64,000 bases of DNA. Source: Tubulanus polymorphus (lineage: Eukaryota; Nemertea; Palaeonemertea; Tubulaniformes; Tubulanidae). Made by a program: the position numbers and the translations under genes. The notes under the pieces were generated by a model. The model searched no databases. It saw only the letters and a list, made by a program, of their open reading frames with translations, and had not been told where the DNA came from. The stretch lies in the NCBI RefSeq assembly GCF_964204645.1, contig NC_134030.1, forward strand, positions 20,653,110 through 20,717,109. The letters run 5' to 3'. Shown here in pieces: positions 1 to 13,063 of the stretch. Every line of letters begins with the position of its first letter. Position 1 is the stretch's first letter.

Positions 1-99
1 TTCTGGCCATAACCCTAGCTGGTACGTAATGCCAAGCATTCGCCTAATTTGATAACTCGAATCCTGTATATAATCAACCGAAATATCTTGTTCTCCTAG

Positions 100-299
100 G
101 CCGCAGAGAGTATACTTACGACTACAATCGTGGTTATGATCCATACTACGGCCGCGGGGGAGCTTACGAAGGTCGTGGAAAGTATGGCGTGCGTCGTAAT
201 CGTGGCTACGGAGGTGGTAGATACAAACCAAGACGTGGATCATACGACCGGGAGATATACGATGATGGATATGGCAGTGGGTCATATAGAGATTTTTGA
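100..299 (+). CDS. Basic Arg/Tyr/Gly-rich secreted protein, 3' coding exon only (5' end outside window)
   Basis: A splice acceptor (ctcctag) ends at 99 and the exon opens in phase 1, the phase used by every relative downstream, so the split codon is Gly. The visible 66 residues run RREYTYDYNRGYDPYYGRGG at first and end in GSGSYRDF at a TGA at 297-299. Arg and Lys are frequent and acidic residues few, so this is the only clearly basic member of the cluster. The signal-peptide exon should lie left of the window. A donor (gtaag) follows at 311 and a 3' UTR exon with AATAAA follows at 788. Family placement rests on exon layout, phase and Gly/Tyr content. Function as a matrix, silk or glue component is inference. 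Confidence 0.7.
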
Positions 300-310
300 G
301 GCGTGTCAAT

Positions 311-787
311 GTAAGTATATCAACGTTGAATACATTTTTTTCACAATACCGGCTATTCTGTCAGTTGTATTGTCATCGAGATCATCCTCATTTAACATCT
401 ATTGTTTGATATTAATATAAGGTCCAAACGATGTAAGTTTCACTTTTCTGCCTCAGAGATTTGGTATAGTTTTATTTTGTCAGATCATCTCTCGCCTCAA
501 GTTGAGTCCTTCGTTGCTGCAGTAGTTGATGCCATAGTGCACGCTAGCGACATCTGATGAGACTCCATTGCCAGATTCGATGTCCTACTGCACGCTAGCG
601 ACAACTGTACGATCCTCATTTCGACAAGTAGCCTCAACTTTTTGCTGCAGTAGTTGATGTCCTGCTGCACCCCATCGGACCTGGTGGAGACTGGCCACGT
701 AGTGTTAGCATCGTGTGCTTCAGTAACGCCGAACTAACCTTATTTGAATCGATCGGATGATTGAGACATTCTGTTTCTATATTTCAG
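311..787 (+). other. Last intron of the basic Gly/Tyr gene
   Basis: Donor gtaagt at 311 and acceptor atttcag ending at 787. It contains two or three degenerate copies of a dispersed module (gcagtagttgatg.cctactgcac..tagcgaca) at about 515-700. Related copies lie near 2930-3000, 22970-23250 and, inverted, 25560-25770. Confidence 0.6.
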
Positions 788-890
788 GATTGTTCCAAAG
801 AAGGGAGGGAAGCTCAACAGAACCGGTTGAAAGCTCATTCGACATTATCGATAGATCGTCTGAATAAAAACCAAATATCTAAACGAAACG
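788..890 (+). other. 3' UTR exon with poly(A) signal
   Basis: Starts after the acceptor at 786-787. The AATAAA hexamer is at 863-868. The exact cleavage site is not visible and the end is approximate. Confidence 0.6.
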
Positions 891-3875
891 ATTAATGTAG
901 TGTTGAATTGTATTCATTTTATAAATGGTGCAGGGCACTTTGCTGAAACAAGGAAAAGACATATTCATTGTCAAGTTTCTTTTTCACAACTATGAATTCA
1001 TTGTCTGTATTTAACCAATTCGTGCAACCTTCCAATGACTTTCCTCACAATGAATGCGATAATTCACAGTAGGAGACACAGAGAATGAGTATTCTATCGA
1101 AATTATTGTCATCATTGATATTTCAAAGTCCAATAAAACGTACAAACAACGAGCAATAATCATAGAGAAATAACGCCGTTTTATCTAATCCCGGTGATTA
1201 TATGTTACGTGCCACATTCCGCAATCAATGATTGATATTAGAATGATAAAGTGGTTCGAATGATCAAAAGGTTCAAATTATAAGACGGCCAATTATTGAT
1301 GATATGACCCGTGTTATTAGAATAATAGACACCATACGGGAATATGGGTAAGAAGTAACGGGTAAGATGAAAGTTGGGCTCGTGGAAATCAAGAAAATAA
1401 AGGGATATAACTGATTCATATTTGATATGCAGCACACAATAATGAGTGCTACATAAGTGCTTAAGACACTTCTACCAGTTGTAATCACCGAAAATTCACA
1501 TGATTTGATGAAATAAATGAAAGGCATCGCAAAGAATTCGCGAACAAACAGTCGAAACAACTCTCGGTAATCAACCAGGGCTCAAAAATTGATGACAGCG
1601 CATCCGAAGATAATAGTTTTCACGGAACGAATCATTTGATCATTGCACTAATTTCACACCGGATCTTCAACTGCCACAGCAACATTTCCCGATTGCATAT
1701 CAACGTCCGAACTCCGACTACTCGTTTTTGCCATCGTAGCATTCCAATTCCACGGTATGGGAATATCAACATTTTAAGCCACCTGACTAGGGCCTGCCAC
1801 AGAAACATTCTGACTCAAATAGGACATCTATTAATATTTATATCTATATAAGACTGATGGCGCACTAGTACCACCTAGAAGTCGTTGAACACCGATCACA
1901 ACACGTTTTCTGACCAAGGACAAAGTTTGCGGTGATAGATTAGGCTCGGGTAAACCGTTCTGTCACTGGTGCTAAATTTGTCACGTGCCCAAAACGCATT
2001 GCGACAAGTCTGTGCCAAAGTTTCAGCACGGACTGGTAAAATTGTGCAGTGTGAATGATTAAGTGAAGTGAACAAAATTGCTTGCCATATTATCGTTAAG
2101 CGTTCTACCCAGGCGTGGTATCAATGTATCACTCGGTTGGTGGTGCCGGCCAGTTTGATCGTCTCTGCGTTATCCCGGCTCTTAATGGGGTCGGCGCAAA
2201 CTAGATGGCCCTACAATACACTCAGTTATACGTTGTAAACGTTACAGTCAACCCCGCACTCGTCATCGAATCAGTCGTATCATCACATCTCTCGTATAAT
2301 AATTTTAGTCCCAAGTCGTATTTACACGTAAGTCGTACAGATTTTAGAAGCCAAATCTTCTGATTTCATTCAAAATACCTCGCGTAAGTCGTAGCCCGAT
2401 ATGCCGGCAGCAGATAAAAATACACAACACTATTGTCTGTGTAAGTGTTTAGACAATTACGATGTAAATTTCTTGTGACGTTGTCTGCGTGGTGCAAGTG
2501 TCCGCTTTAATTGATTGATGGTGGGTAGATTTTAGCGAGATAGGATCTGCACTGTCAGCTCAGCTGGAATCTAAGCATCGTATATATCGTATTTTCATCA
2601 CGGGTTATTCGAGGAATTCGTATAAAACCACGACTTATAGATAGCTCGTGAAAATACGACATACTCGTGAAACCTACATCACGTAAGTCTAAGAAACCAT
2701 CAGTCCCGAGGGCTGATGCGGTAGTTCATTTTCAATAAACTTTGAACTGGATTTTTAGGCTCCCAAATGGAAATGTTGTCAAATAAGTCATCAATTAATT
2801 AGATTGACGTTCGCAATTGTGTATGGCATTGTTTTATTAGAAATTGATTTCACTAATGAGAAAAGTTGACTCGAATTTAATTGAAATGTAGAATAAATTG
2901 AAGCGCGGCAACCGAGTAACCACTAGCGAACCTGGCGGATCCTCGCCTGCCATAAGTGGAATCCTCGATTGCCTCTGTAGCATCGATTGCCACGGCATCC
3001 GAAGAGAAGAATCCTAAAACTATGAATATGAAAAAAAAACTATTTTCATTCTCAGTTACAGAATGAATTTCATCGATTTGATTTATCTTGCATAATAAAT
3101 TGGTTCAGGGATTTTGATACATGATTGTTATCAGATAATATGTAGTCAGTATAACAATAATATAAGGGCGACGAATTTATATATCCACGTTTTTGAATAA
3201 GAGAAACGTGACCAATCAGGCACACCTGTATCGGAAAACACGATATGATTTATAAAGTCGGCTACCTGCCCAGTGGCTGCAGTAAAACTCGAAGATAGCA
3301 TGTGTTTTAGTCATATTTATTGTGGAGCGCCACATATTGTGAATACAGGTTTGAACCTTACGGTAAACCTTAGAATGTGATTTATGTACTCATTTATTTT
3401 GCGAATATCTAGTAATAATAATAAGTAATAAAAATTAAATTAGTAATCAAGTAACATAGGAGTGAAAGGTCATTTCAGGATTACATCGTCATTAACCAAA
3501 CGAACAAGCTTTTTTCACCGATTTAATTGTTTTATTCGGTTCTACTGAGTATCATGATCATTGCAAGCAGATGAATTTAAGGAACTATCAAAAGTAAAAA
3601 ATCAAATTAGTTATCGATAATTGGACATTTTGATATTGCATATGAAATGTCATGCAGTAAAACTTACCCTATTAACATATAAAAACAATATGAAACTGGT
3701 TTGGGTACATAAAGTAAACACAAATTTAAAGGTTTCAGCCTACGATCAGGACGAGGTGATCATTCAGTTCAAAAATATTCAGTTAAATTGCTGAAAAGAT
3801 ACCGATGAGAATAAATCTTCAGCTTCAATATATCAATATTGTTAACGGCAGTCATAGCACAATCGGAAATAAATT
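891..3875. other. Intergenic spacer
   Basis: No supportable gene. Short open frames near 1240-1560 and 1636-1851 lack signal peptides, splice context or recognisable motifs. Part of the dispersed tactgcac/tagcgac module recurs near 2930-3000. Confidence 0.6.
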
Positions 3876-3970
3876 GCACCTGTTGTTGTGATTCATGTCC
3901 GCGTAAAGAGTATATAAACCGGCTTCGAGGTGCAACAAGACATCTTATCTCGGAATAGAGCTCAAACCAC
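3876..3970 (+). promoter_or_regulatory. Promoter and non-coding exon 1 of the acidic-tail gene
   Basis: The family promoter box (CACCTGTTG..GTGATTCATGTCC) is at 3876-3900, TATATAA at 3911-3917, and the family 5' UTR motif (acatcttatct.gga) begins near 3940. A donor gtaag follows at 3971. The transcription start is inferred from spacing, not observed. Confidence 0.75.
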
Positions 3971-4062
3971 GTAAGAACGAAGACTAGTTTTAGTAGCCAC
4001 TAAATATCATATTTCGAGACACACGTTCGAAAATTGTTTAGAAAAATCTTTTCTCTTACAGG

Positions 4063-5002
4063 ATGAAGTTAGTTTTCCTTGTCATGATGGCCCTCGTGGC
4101 CATGGCTTCTGCCGGTGAGTATGAATTTGTAAATTACCAGTTATCGGAATACTTCATAACTCGACATTTTTATGCTGGGTTTTTCTTCAGGCTACGGATA
4201 TGGAGGTTATGAAGAGAGTTATGGGGGAGTAGGTTATGGTTATGGTCATGGCGATGGATACGGCTACGGGGAAGCTGGCTATGGTTACGGAGGCCAAGAG
4301 GAATCTGGATACGGAGGCTACGGGGAAGCTGGCTATGGTTACGGAGGCCACGAGGAATCTGGATACGGAGGCTACGGGGAAGCTGGCTATGGTTACGGAG
4401 GCCACGAGGAATCTGGGTACGGAGGTTACGGAGGCTACGGGGAAGCTGGCTATGGTTACGGAGGCAACGAGGAATCTGGATACGGAGGCTACGGGGAAGC
4501 TGGCTATGGTTACGGAGGCAGCGAGGAATCTGGATACGGAGGCTACGGGGAAGCTGGCTATGGTTACGGAGGCCACGAGGAATCTGGATACGGCTACGGA
4601 GGTCACAGAGGCTATGGAGGCCACGAGGAATATGGTCATGGAGGTTACGGAGGCCACGAGGAATCTGGATACGGAGGTCACAGTGGCTACGGAGGCCATG
4701 AGGAATCTTATGGAGTATCTGAATACGGACATAACGGAGGTTACGGGGAATCTGATGGCTACGGAGGTCATGAGGAATCTGGATACGGAGAGGACGACAT
4801 CTACGGAGAGGAAAACCACTACGGAGAGGAAAACAGCTACGGAGAGGAAAACGGCTACGGCCGTAGTGATGATGCAGCATACGACGATGGTAGCTCGTAT
4901 GATGACTCCAGCTCAGCTGATGATTCCAGCTCGTACGATGACTCCAGCTCAGCTGATGACTCCAGCTTATACGATGATTCCGATGATTCTAGTGAATACT
5001 AA
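4063..5002 (+). CDS. Secreted Gly/Tyr-rich repeat protein with acidic Asp/Ser tail
   Basis: Coding exons are 4063-4114 and 4191-5002, giving 287 residues. The first encodes only a signal peptide (MKLVFLVMMALVAMASAG) and joins in phase 1 across a 76-nt intron. Residues 19 to about 185 hold six near-perfect 18-residue repeats (54 bp) of the type [18 protein letters not shown], followed by looser GYGGHEES units. YGRS at 240-243 marks the switch to an Asp/Ser tail (SSYDDSSSADDSS type) that ends in SSEY. The tail is strongly anionic and would suit calcium binding or serine phosphorylation, which is inference. There are no cysteines in the mature part. An extracellular structural or adhesive protein is the best reading by composition. 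No homologue is named. Confidence 0.88.
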
Positions 5003-5239
5003 ACCGGAGGATCGATTATTGCTAACGTAGACGCATGTAAGTGTTTATGTGAAATGCACAGTGATATCTTGAAATTGTTCAATAATCGAATGCTGCGTAT
5101 CTATAAAGAAACGCCTGATTAGTCCATTGGTCCTATTGTATTTATGCCAATCAACATGGGAATACTAGACAAAAATCGTGGGCTTGTTCCAACGGTAGTT
5201 TTACGTGAATTAATAAATCTAATTTGTTTTCTCATTCAG

Positions 5240-5330
5240 GTTCTCTATATTTACCAGTCAATACGTGGAGATAGACATTCATGAAGAATTGAAATTGTTC
5301 TCCGAAATAAAAGGCATTAATCGTAACATT
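5240..5330 (+). other. 3' UTR exon of the acidic-tail gene
   Basis: The repeat exon continues 34 nt past the stop to a gtaag donor at 5037. The acceptor ctcattcag ends at 5239 and AATAAA is at 5306-5311. Confidence 0.65.
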
Positions 5331-8300
5331 AGTTTCCTGGTTTCGATGTTGTTTTGTTCTGAGGTGCAGTGGTTTTGGGTAATAGTTAGTGATAGCGCCG
5401 GATTGCTCTGGCGATGTGAGCAGTGCCATGCAGATGGTCACTTAACCAATGAGGTTCCAGTGCTACCAGCGAGGTTCCCGTGCCACCAGCTATCCGGTTA
5501 CGCGAAGGGATGGTGGATCTAGTGTGACGATGCATCTAACAACAGTGGCACAACCTCAATTTTCTGTTAATTTTCATTGGAAATCGTCTGTCGATAGATT
5601 TGACGAATCGTGCGAGACCAGAGGAATTCAGCATTGCTTTCCAATCGCGGTTTGGTGGGTCCTTACCATTTACGAGTGGAATACTCTTTTGTTCCAGTTG
5701 AAGATGAATAATATCCAGCTTTCGAGTCGCAGCTACAATTCTATCAGTTCCGAACATGCATAGTATGAAGATAATAACTATTTTCCAAACGATAGCGGAT
5801 AGGCGACAGCAGTTCTCGGGCTTAGAACTCCGAAATTACCAAGCGTTAGTTCCCATTGCATTTTGGATACGTTACATCTAGGGTCATTAGCTAAATTTCT
5901 TCGAGACAACTTTTTTCCTTTGATCTCATTCCCGAGTTATGAGGTCATATCGTGGCCATGTTACCTGTTACGAGTTTATAGTGCCTATTTCTGGCGCTAG
6001 CTGGTGCACTGCACGCACATCTAGATACATATACTAACATTGCAATCGAGTTTTATTAAGATCGACTTAAATAATCTAGAAGGTAAACACCAATACAGAC
6101 AGGCACACAGACAGACAGTACAAAAAATGGTCTCGTGGAAGCCCGGGAACCAGAGAACTTCAACACTAAAAAAAACATCTCACGACGGAACTGTAGAAAC
6201 TGGCAAAGATAAGGTTGAACTAGTAAGTTGCTGTAAAACCAAAGTTAAGAATCAGATATGGTGCGATTGCGCTCATAAATGCCACAAACGGATATCGAGA
6301 GAACGATTAAAAAACGTTCGATAAAAGTTAAATTTTTTGTTCCCTCACCTTACGATAATCATAGATGTGATGATAATGGTTCAGAAATCACCAAGCTGGC
6401 TGGATTCTATTCTCCATTTTTCTTACCGAGTTTACATGGTCTTTTTGACTGAATCAGTTCTTTAGACAGTCTAACACAAACTAAAGTCCGATCATAACGT
6501 GTTAGAGCTCATAGAAGGACACGACCGACGCACAGTAAGATATTACAACCGATCGACGAAATAAGTTTCGTGGTAGACGGTCACATTAATGTCCCGACCG
6601 GCCAAGAGAAAAAAAACATCCTATTTCAACCCCATGAATTCACAATTTACTTTAAATGCGTGATTTAGAAACAACGAATAGAAACTGGGCCTACTCAAAT
6701 TTAAGAACATACTTAAAAGGTTCGGTTACAATCATCAGTTCTCACCTGATGACTGCTCGTTTGCTATTCCTGAGTATCATCTGCCCATGTATCCGCATCT
6801 ACGAGTATATACTCGTTAAATAGGAACATCATATTGGTAAAAGAATTTTCGTAAGAAGTATCCGATGTTTGCTATTTTACGATAGCACCTCCCCAGTTCC
6901 CTAGAATAGGGGCCAGGGCCACCATGTCACCTGGCGCAACTGATGCAGTGCTCGATAACCAGACATTTCTAATATTCAAAGCCCCCATCGTGGACGTATA
7001 CACAACCCGACGATTCCAATACTCTGAATGACAGGAAATATGTGAAAGTATGTAGTACCGAATTTTGAAAAAAAGTAAATCGGGACGATGATCCGTTCAT
7101 TACAACCTTAAACTAACGAACAAACTACAAACCGAAATCCACAGCTCTTCATAAGGGATATACCTGAAACAGAAATAGACAACTTCAAACAGGGTTCGAA
7201 TGGATGGGGTGATCGCGTTACTGGAAGTGATTGAGGAGGGATGGCACTGTTAACAACGAGAAACAAATTCTAATGGAAAAGTCAAGCGCGAAACATTTTT
7301 TGTCCCATTAGCCTGCAGGCCATTTCTTTTTAATGAATCATTTCATCATATAAAAGTGCTCTGAGTAGCTTAGCTGGATTAAGTGTTTACAGTCCGTTAT
7401 ATGAAAAACAGAAACAGGTATACCTTGAAAGAGACCTACCGTATCAACTCACCTCGACTCGTGTCGAATAAATGAAGGCCATTCATCGGACACAGTTTTA
7501 CATGTTGTCGTCGTTGAATTAATCCCACCTGTTACATACAATTAATGATTATGCTTCATCGTGGACATTGCTAGCGACATTTGTTACGACAATTATCATC
7601 AATCACTCACGGGCGCGTGTCCTTCGTATGACAGAAGTTGGTTTTGATGTTCCGTGGTGCCAGCTTGTACTATTTTGTCTTAATCCACGTAAATTCATTT
7701 TAACTAATTTTGAGTCGACTCTCCCGTTCCGGTCAAACATTTCCTATGCTCCATTTATAATGCTATGGGGATGGATAGAAAAATAGTTCAATACATGAAA
7801 CTGCCTTGACAAAAGCACCCAGTAGCAATAAGAAGAAAATATAAGCAAAGAGACTAAAAGAAAAATTGCAAAAGGCAAAGCTTGTTATGGGTCGGGCAAA
7901 GCTTTATGTCCGTTGTCGCGAGCACCCAATACGGAGAGGGATGGATCTACTCTTGAGGTCCTCCGCGATTCTCTCTAAGTAGTAACGTAATACAGGAAGT
8001 GGAAAGAATTGGGATTTTATTATGTAAATGAAGACATGTTGACGGGAATGTAGAAACTGACGCAGTCTCTTGAACTTTGACATTATTATCGGGTATCTAG
8101 AAACGATGAGATTAAATACAAATTATTTAGTAGGAACCAGAACTTCTAAAACGCTATCATCTCAACAGTGACATGATATCATGAAAATTGTGGCATCACA
8201 ATGTCCCGTTCGCGATACGATAGGGATTCTGACATATAAAGATCTAGATATCGAAATTGATGGAATTCTGCAAAACAAATCACTACTAATCCTGATTGAT

Positions 8301-8717
8301 CGGCAACGTGACTTTCTTGATGTTGATATATTATTGATGCATTCACCTACTACGATTATAACTAAAGGATTTATGTTTTAAATGCTGTACATATTGTAAG
8401 CAGAAACTACGTACTACTATGACTATGCCTTTTATTCTTTATAAAAAAAATAATCATTCTTGAAAGAAACGTTTACACCGATACAATGTGTTATAACTAA
8501 CTTATTTTTATAAATCTAGTTACATCAGGCCAACGTTCAATACATTTAGACTCAAATATCATTCAAAACAATCTAATAATTTACATCTGCTATCAGAGCA
8601 ATCCAGAAATGATGTCCACGCGTGAAAAATGAGGCCATAAAAATTTCAATTCAAGCCTCCTCTAGAAAAAAAGATCAATTACTGACAACATCCTGAGCCA
8701 TTAAAAAAGAAATTCGA
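5331..8717. other. Intergenic spacer, ancestral copy of the tandem-duplicated unit
   Basis: No gene is supported. From about 5800 onward the sequence is a diverged copy of the spacers at about 10340-12960 and 15110-17240. For example, the aactc.gaaattaccaa.cgttagt segment is at about 5827, 10366 and 15128. Confidence 0.6.
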
Positions 8718-8814
8718 GGCACATGTGGAAGTGATTCATGGGCTGGTAAAGTATATAAATCGATTCCACAACTCAATTCGACATCTTATCTTGGAAAAGA
8801 ACTCATAACTGCAG
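8718..8814 (+). promoter_or_regulatory. Promoter and non-coding exon 1, first VPEPTPT-tail gene
   Basis: Family box (CACATGTGGAAGTGATTCATG) from 8719, TATATAA at 8752-8758, conserved exon 1 (acatcttatcttggaaaaga) from about 8781, donor gtaagg at 8815. Confidence 0.75.
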
Positions 8815-8902
8815 GTAAGGACTTTCTGTTGATAACTAAAACATTTTTAATATTAGCGATATATCTCTCTCTCTTTAACGTGGTTTGTTTATTTTCAACA
8901 GA

Positions 8903-9939
8903 ATGAAGTTAGTTTTCCTTGTCACGATGGCCCTTGTGGCCTTGGCTTCAGCCGGTCCAGGTAATTAAGTCGATTTCGAATTAAAGGTTGTTCGAGTACC
9001 TCATAGCTTGACATTTTTATAATCGCTAATTCTTCAGGCTACGATTACGGATACGGAGGTTCTGGATACGGAGGCTCCGGATACGGAGGCTCTGGATACG
9101 GAGGCTCAGGATACGGAGGCTCTGGTTATGAAGAGTCATACGGAGGTGGATACGGAGATCATGAAGAGTCATACGGAGGTGGATACGGAGGTGGATACGG
9201 AGGTGGATACGGAGATCATGAAGAGTCATACGGCGATAACGAAGAGTCATACGGAGGCTCTGGATACGAGGCTGGATACGGAGGCTCTGGTTATGAAGAG
9301 TCATACGGAGGTCACGAAGAGTCATACGGAGGTTCTGGTTATGGGGCTGGATACGGAGGTCATGGTTATGAGGCCGGATACGGAGGTCATGGTTATGAGG
9401 CCGGATACGGAGGTCATGGTTATGAGGCCGGATACGGAGGTCATGGTTATGAGGCCGGTTATGGAGGTCATGGTTATGAGGCTGGATACGGAGGTCATGG
9501 TTATGAGGCCGGATACGGGGGAAATGGTTATGAAGAGTCATACGGAGGTGGATACGGAGGTCATGAAGAATCCTACGGAGGTGGATATGGAGAGGAGTCA
9601 TACGGAGGCGGATATGGAGGTGATGAAGAATCCTACGGAGGTGGATACGGAGAGGAGTCATACAGAGGCGGATATGGAGGTCATGAAGAATCCTACGGAG
9701 GCGGATATGGAGGTCATGAAGAATCCTACGGAGCAGGATACGGAGGCTCTGAAGAGTCATACGGAGGTCGAGGCTATGACGAATCGTACGGAGGCTCAAG
9801 ATACGAAGACTATGGTCGATCAGGTAGTGATTACGAATCTGAACCAGCTGGACCAGCTCCAACAACTTACGTGCCTGAACCAACTCCAACATCAAGTTAC
9901 GTGCCTGAACCAACTCCAACATCAAGTTACGTGCCTTAA
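8903..9939 (+). CDS. Secreted Gly/Tyr-rich repeat protein with Pro/Thr/Val tail, tandem copy 1
   Basis: Coding exons 8903-8960 and 9038-9939 give 319 residues. The leader exon encodes [20 protein letters not shown] and splices in phase 1. After GYDYGYGG come GGSGY units, then GGYEESYGG and [11 protein letters not shown] repeats, with seven consecutive GHGYEAGYG-type units near the middle. YGRS (278-281) begins the tail, which carries VPEPTPT-type units and ends in YVP. The true frame has no early ATG inside the repeat exon, so only splicing from the leader reveals it. Two wrong frames stay open because Gly and Tyr codons are so uniform. It heads a four-gene tandem array. A role as extracellular fibre, glue or matrix protein is inferred from composition. 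Confidence 0.87.
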
Positions 9940-10062
9940 CCCTATGGGGTGACAGAGCAGGGATATAAATGTATGTTAAAAAATTATCTAAACTTAATCC
10001 ATATGAAACTTGTTTTTAACATTCTAAGACCTGCTTAACATGATTTGTCCTTTACATTTCAG

Positions 10063-10185
10063 GAACTCAAAGATGCAAGTGCTAGTACAAGTACTGAACA
10101 CTTAAGAGGTAGTCGGGCGAAAATACCGATGAATTTCATTTATTGTAAACATCTGCTGAAATAAAATGTCTAATAGACCGAAACA
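10063..10185 (+). other. 3' UTR exon, tandem copy 1
   Basis: Donor gtatgt at 9971 (less standard than the gtaag of its siblings), acceptor catttcag ending at 10062, AATAAA at 10160-10165. The tail of this exon (caagtgctagtacaagtactga) is shared by all four array genes. Confidence 0.65.
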
Positions 10186-12965
10186 TGATATTGTCGAGAT
10201 TTGTTGTTACTTTTGGGCCGTTGTATTGATTGGCTGTTAGGTTTACTCATGCTAATATGAGAGACGTCTTTGCATACTTTGTTTGCGATGATAGTCAATA
10301 AATTGCCGATGATGATCCGTAGTTCAAAGCCGGGAGTGGAAGTGAGTCAAAAAGCTCAGAACTCTGAAATTACCAAACGTTAGTCCCCTTTGCATTTTGA
10401 TATGTTATATCTAGGGTCATCAGCTTAATCTATTTGAGACAACTTTTTGCAGTTTGACCTCATTCCTGAGTTATAACGAGGTCACATCAGTTACGTTGGT
10501 CGATCACGTGTTTTAAGTACCTAGTTTTGTCGCTAGCTGGTGCACTGGGCCCATCATTTGCACTGCACAACTTGACTAATGTGCAAGCATATGTAACCAA
10601 GTTTCATGAAGATCGAATCGCTATAATGTAGAAGCTTAGTAGATGATATACATACACAAATAAACATGGCCACACAATGGTCTCACTGAAGACCGAGAAC
10701 CAGAGATTTCAACATTAAAAACATTTCATAATGGAACTGAAGAAGAACCTTGCTTAGGATGAGGTGGCACCAGAAAGTTGCTGTAAAACCAACTTAAAGA
10801 ATCAAATATGGTTCGAATGCCCATTGACGGCATAAACGGACATCGAGAGAACGATTAAGCGAAGTTATATTTTTATTCCCTCAACGTGCAATATGGGTAA
10901 ATATGATGAGAATGATTCAGAACACAGCCGGCTGGATTTTATTATCCAGTTTTTTCTCACCGACTTGACATTGCCTTTTGACTGAATCGGTTTCTAAGAC
11001 AGTTCAACACAAACTTAAATCCAATCATAATGTGATAGAGCTAATAGCAGGACAGGAATTGAAGACCTACGACCGATGCACAGTAAGATATTGCAACCGA
11101 TCACCGAAATAAGTTTACTGATAGACTGTCATATTAATGACAAATTAATGACCTCAAGAGAAAAAAAAACATCCTATTTTCAACCAAATGAACTCACAAT
11201 TCACTTGAATAACTTAATTTGCAAACAGCGATAAGGAACTGGCCTACCCGGATTATAGAACATGCTTAAAAAAGGTTCAGTTATCATTTCTCTTCCCTGA
11301 TGACTACGCCTTTTACTATTCCAGAGTATAATCGGCCAATGCATCCGTAACTACGAGTATGCTGGTTAAATAAATACCATCATATTTGCCAAAGAATATC
11401 GATAAGAAGTATCCGATGTTTGCTATTTCACATTAGCACCACCGAAGTTTCCTAACTTAAGGGGCCATGATCATCATGTGTCCTGGTGCAACAAATGCAC
11501 TGCGTAATAGGTGCAACCCTATAATCAGATATTTTTATATTCAACGACTCCATCGCTAACGTATACACAACCTGATGAAGCCGATACCCTGAATGATGGG
11601 GAAAAGGTGTAGTACCACATTGAAAAATGGAAAACGTAACGATAATCTGGCCAAAACGACCTTAAACGATTGAACAAACTAGAATGCACAAACCGAAGCC
11701 ACAGCCGTCTAAGGGATATACCTGAAACAGAATATAGAAATTGATTCAAATAGGGTTCGAGGTATGTGGCCATCTCGTTACTGGGAGGGATGGTACTATT
11801 GAGAATGAGAAAAATTTCAGATTGAAAAGTCAACTTCTCTAAGTAACCCTTGCTTCCATCGTCAGTTTGTTACGACAATGATTCTCCCAACAGCGTGAAA
11901 CAACCTTCGTACCAGCTCGATCCTATTTCTATCAAATTTTTCCTTTGCTTGTATCAGAAAGCATCTATATTAAACATTTACATTGAAACATTGAACCCGT
12001 TTATAATGCCCTGCATTGCGCTTAGCGGGTTGAGGGTGTTTGCAAAAAAAAATTAAAAAAGATGGGCCATTATATGAAAATGAGATATACCTAAAAGAGA
12101 CCTACGTGAACCCTATCAACTCACCTCGATTCTTGTCGAATGAATGAAGGCTATTCATCGGACACAGTTTTACATGTTTTTGTCGTTGAATTAACCACAC
12201 CTGCATTATTAAATTGATGACTTTGCTTCATCGTTGACATATTCAGAGACATGTGTAGCGACGATTATCATCTATAATTACGGGCGCGTGTCCTTCGTAT
12301 GACAAAAGTTGGTTGCAAAGTTCCGTCCGTGCCAGATTGCACCATTCGTCACAAATCCACGTGAAACCAATTGAACCATATTTGAGTTGACTGTTGTGTT
12401 TCGTTCCGTAATACTGTGGAGTAGATAACAAAATATTGTATGAAACAAATTAGTGAAACCCCCTAGTTATTTTCGTCTAGTCAAAATATAGGATCTGCGC
12501 CATCTTTTTGGCAATCGGGACTGCATTGACCAACTTATCAACGTCATAATGACGAATCTACTTCAAGGTCAAGTTTATTTTGCGAATAGCAATGAAATAT
12601 AAGCAATGAAAAAAAAGAAAAAGACATACCACGAAACTAACGAAAGCTTTAAACGTGGGCCAAGCGCAGTTCGAAGACCGATGTCGCGAGCCTCCAATTC
12701 GAGGGAAAAGTTCAAAGGAAAATAATCGGGGTATTCTTGATATCCTCTTCTGTTTATAGTAACTTTTTAAGGTGGTAAGTTGTATGGTCGGTACATTCGG
12801 ATTTCGATATCATTAAATAATCTAATAATCCACATCTGCTCACCGACCAATCCGACAATGACGTCCATGCGTGAAAAATGAGGCCATTGAAATTCAATTC
12901 AAGCCATTTCCAGAAAAAAATTATCAATTACTGACAACTTCCTGTGCAGTTAAAAAAGTAATTCC
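10186..12965. other. Intergenic spacer, duplicated
   Basis: Closely similar to 14640-17240 and more distantly to 5800-8700. Short open frames on both strands (for example 11525-11833 minus and 11850-12056 plus) are not conserved as coding between copies. No gene called. Confidence 0.65.
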
Positions 12966-12968
12966 ACG

Positions 12969-13063
12969 CATCTGTTGTAGTGATTCATGTGCCGGTAAAA
13001 GTATATAAACCGATTTCAAAAATAACTCAACATCTTATCTTGGGAAAGAACTCATAACTGCAG
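12969..13063 (+). promoter_or_regulatory. Promoter and non-coding exon 1, tandem copy 2
   Basis: Family box (CATCTGTTGTAGTGATTCATGTGCCGG) before TATATAA at 13002-13008. The conserved exon 1 begins near 13031 and its donor gtatca at 13064 is weaker than the usual gtaag. Confidence 0.72.

Noticed and set aside
9026-9952. Long open frames in wrong frames and on the minus strand across the repeat exons (His/Leu/Arg-rich or Met/Glu/Thr-rich products), also at 13306-14352, 17675-18571, 19876-20769, 24115-25026, 29545-31338, 34268-35572, 40830-42170 and 58578-59246
   Set aside because: They mirror the biased Gly, Tyr, Ser and Pro codons of the true frame, lack signal peptides, and conflict with the phase-1 splice from the leader exon.
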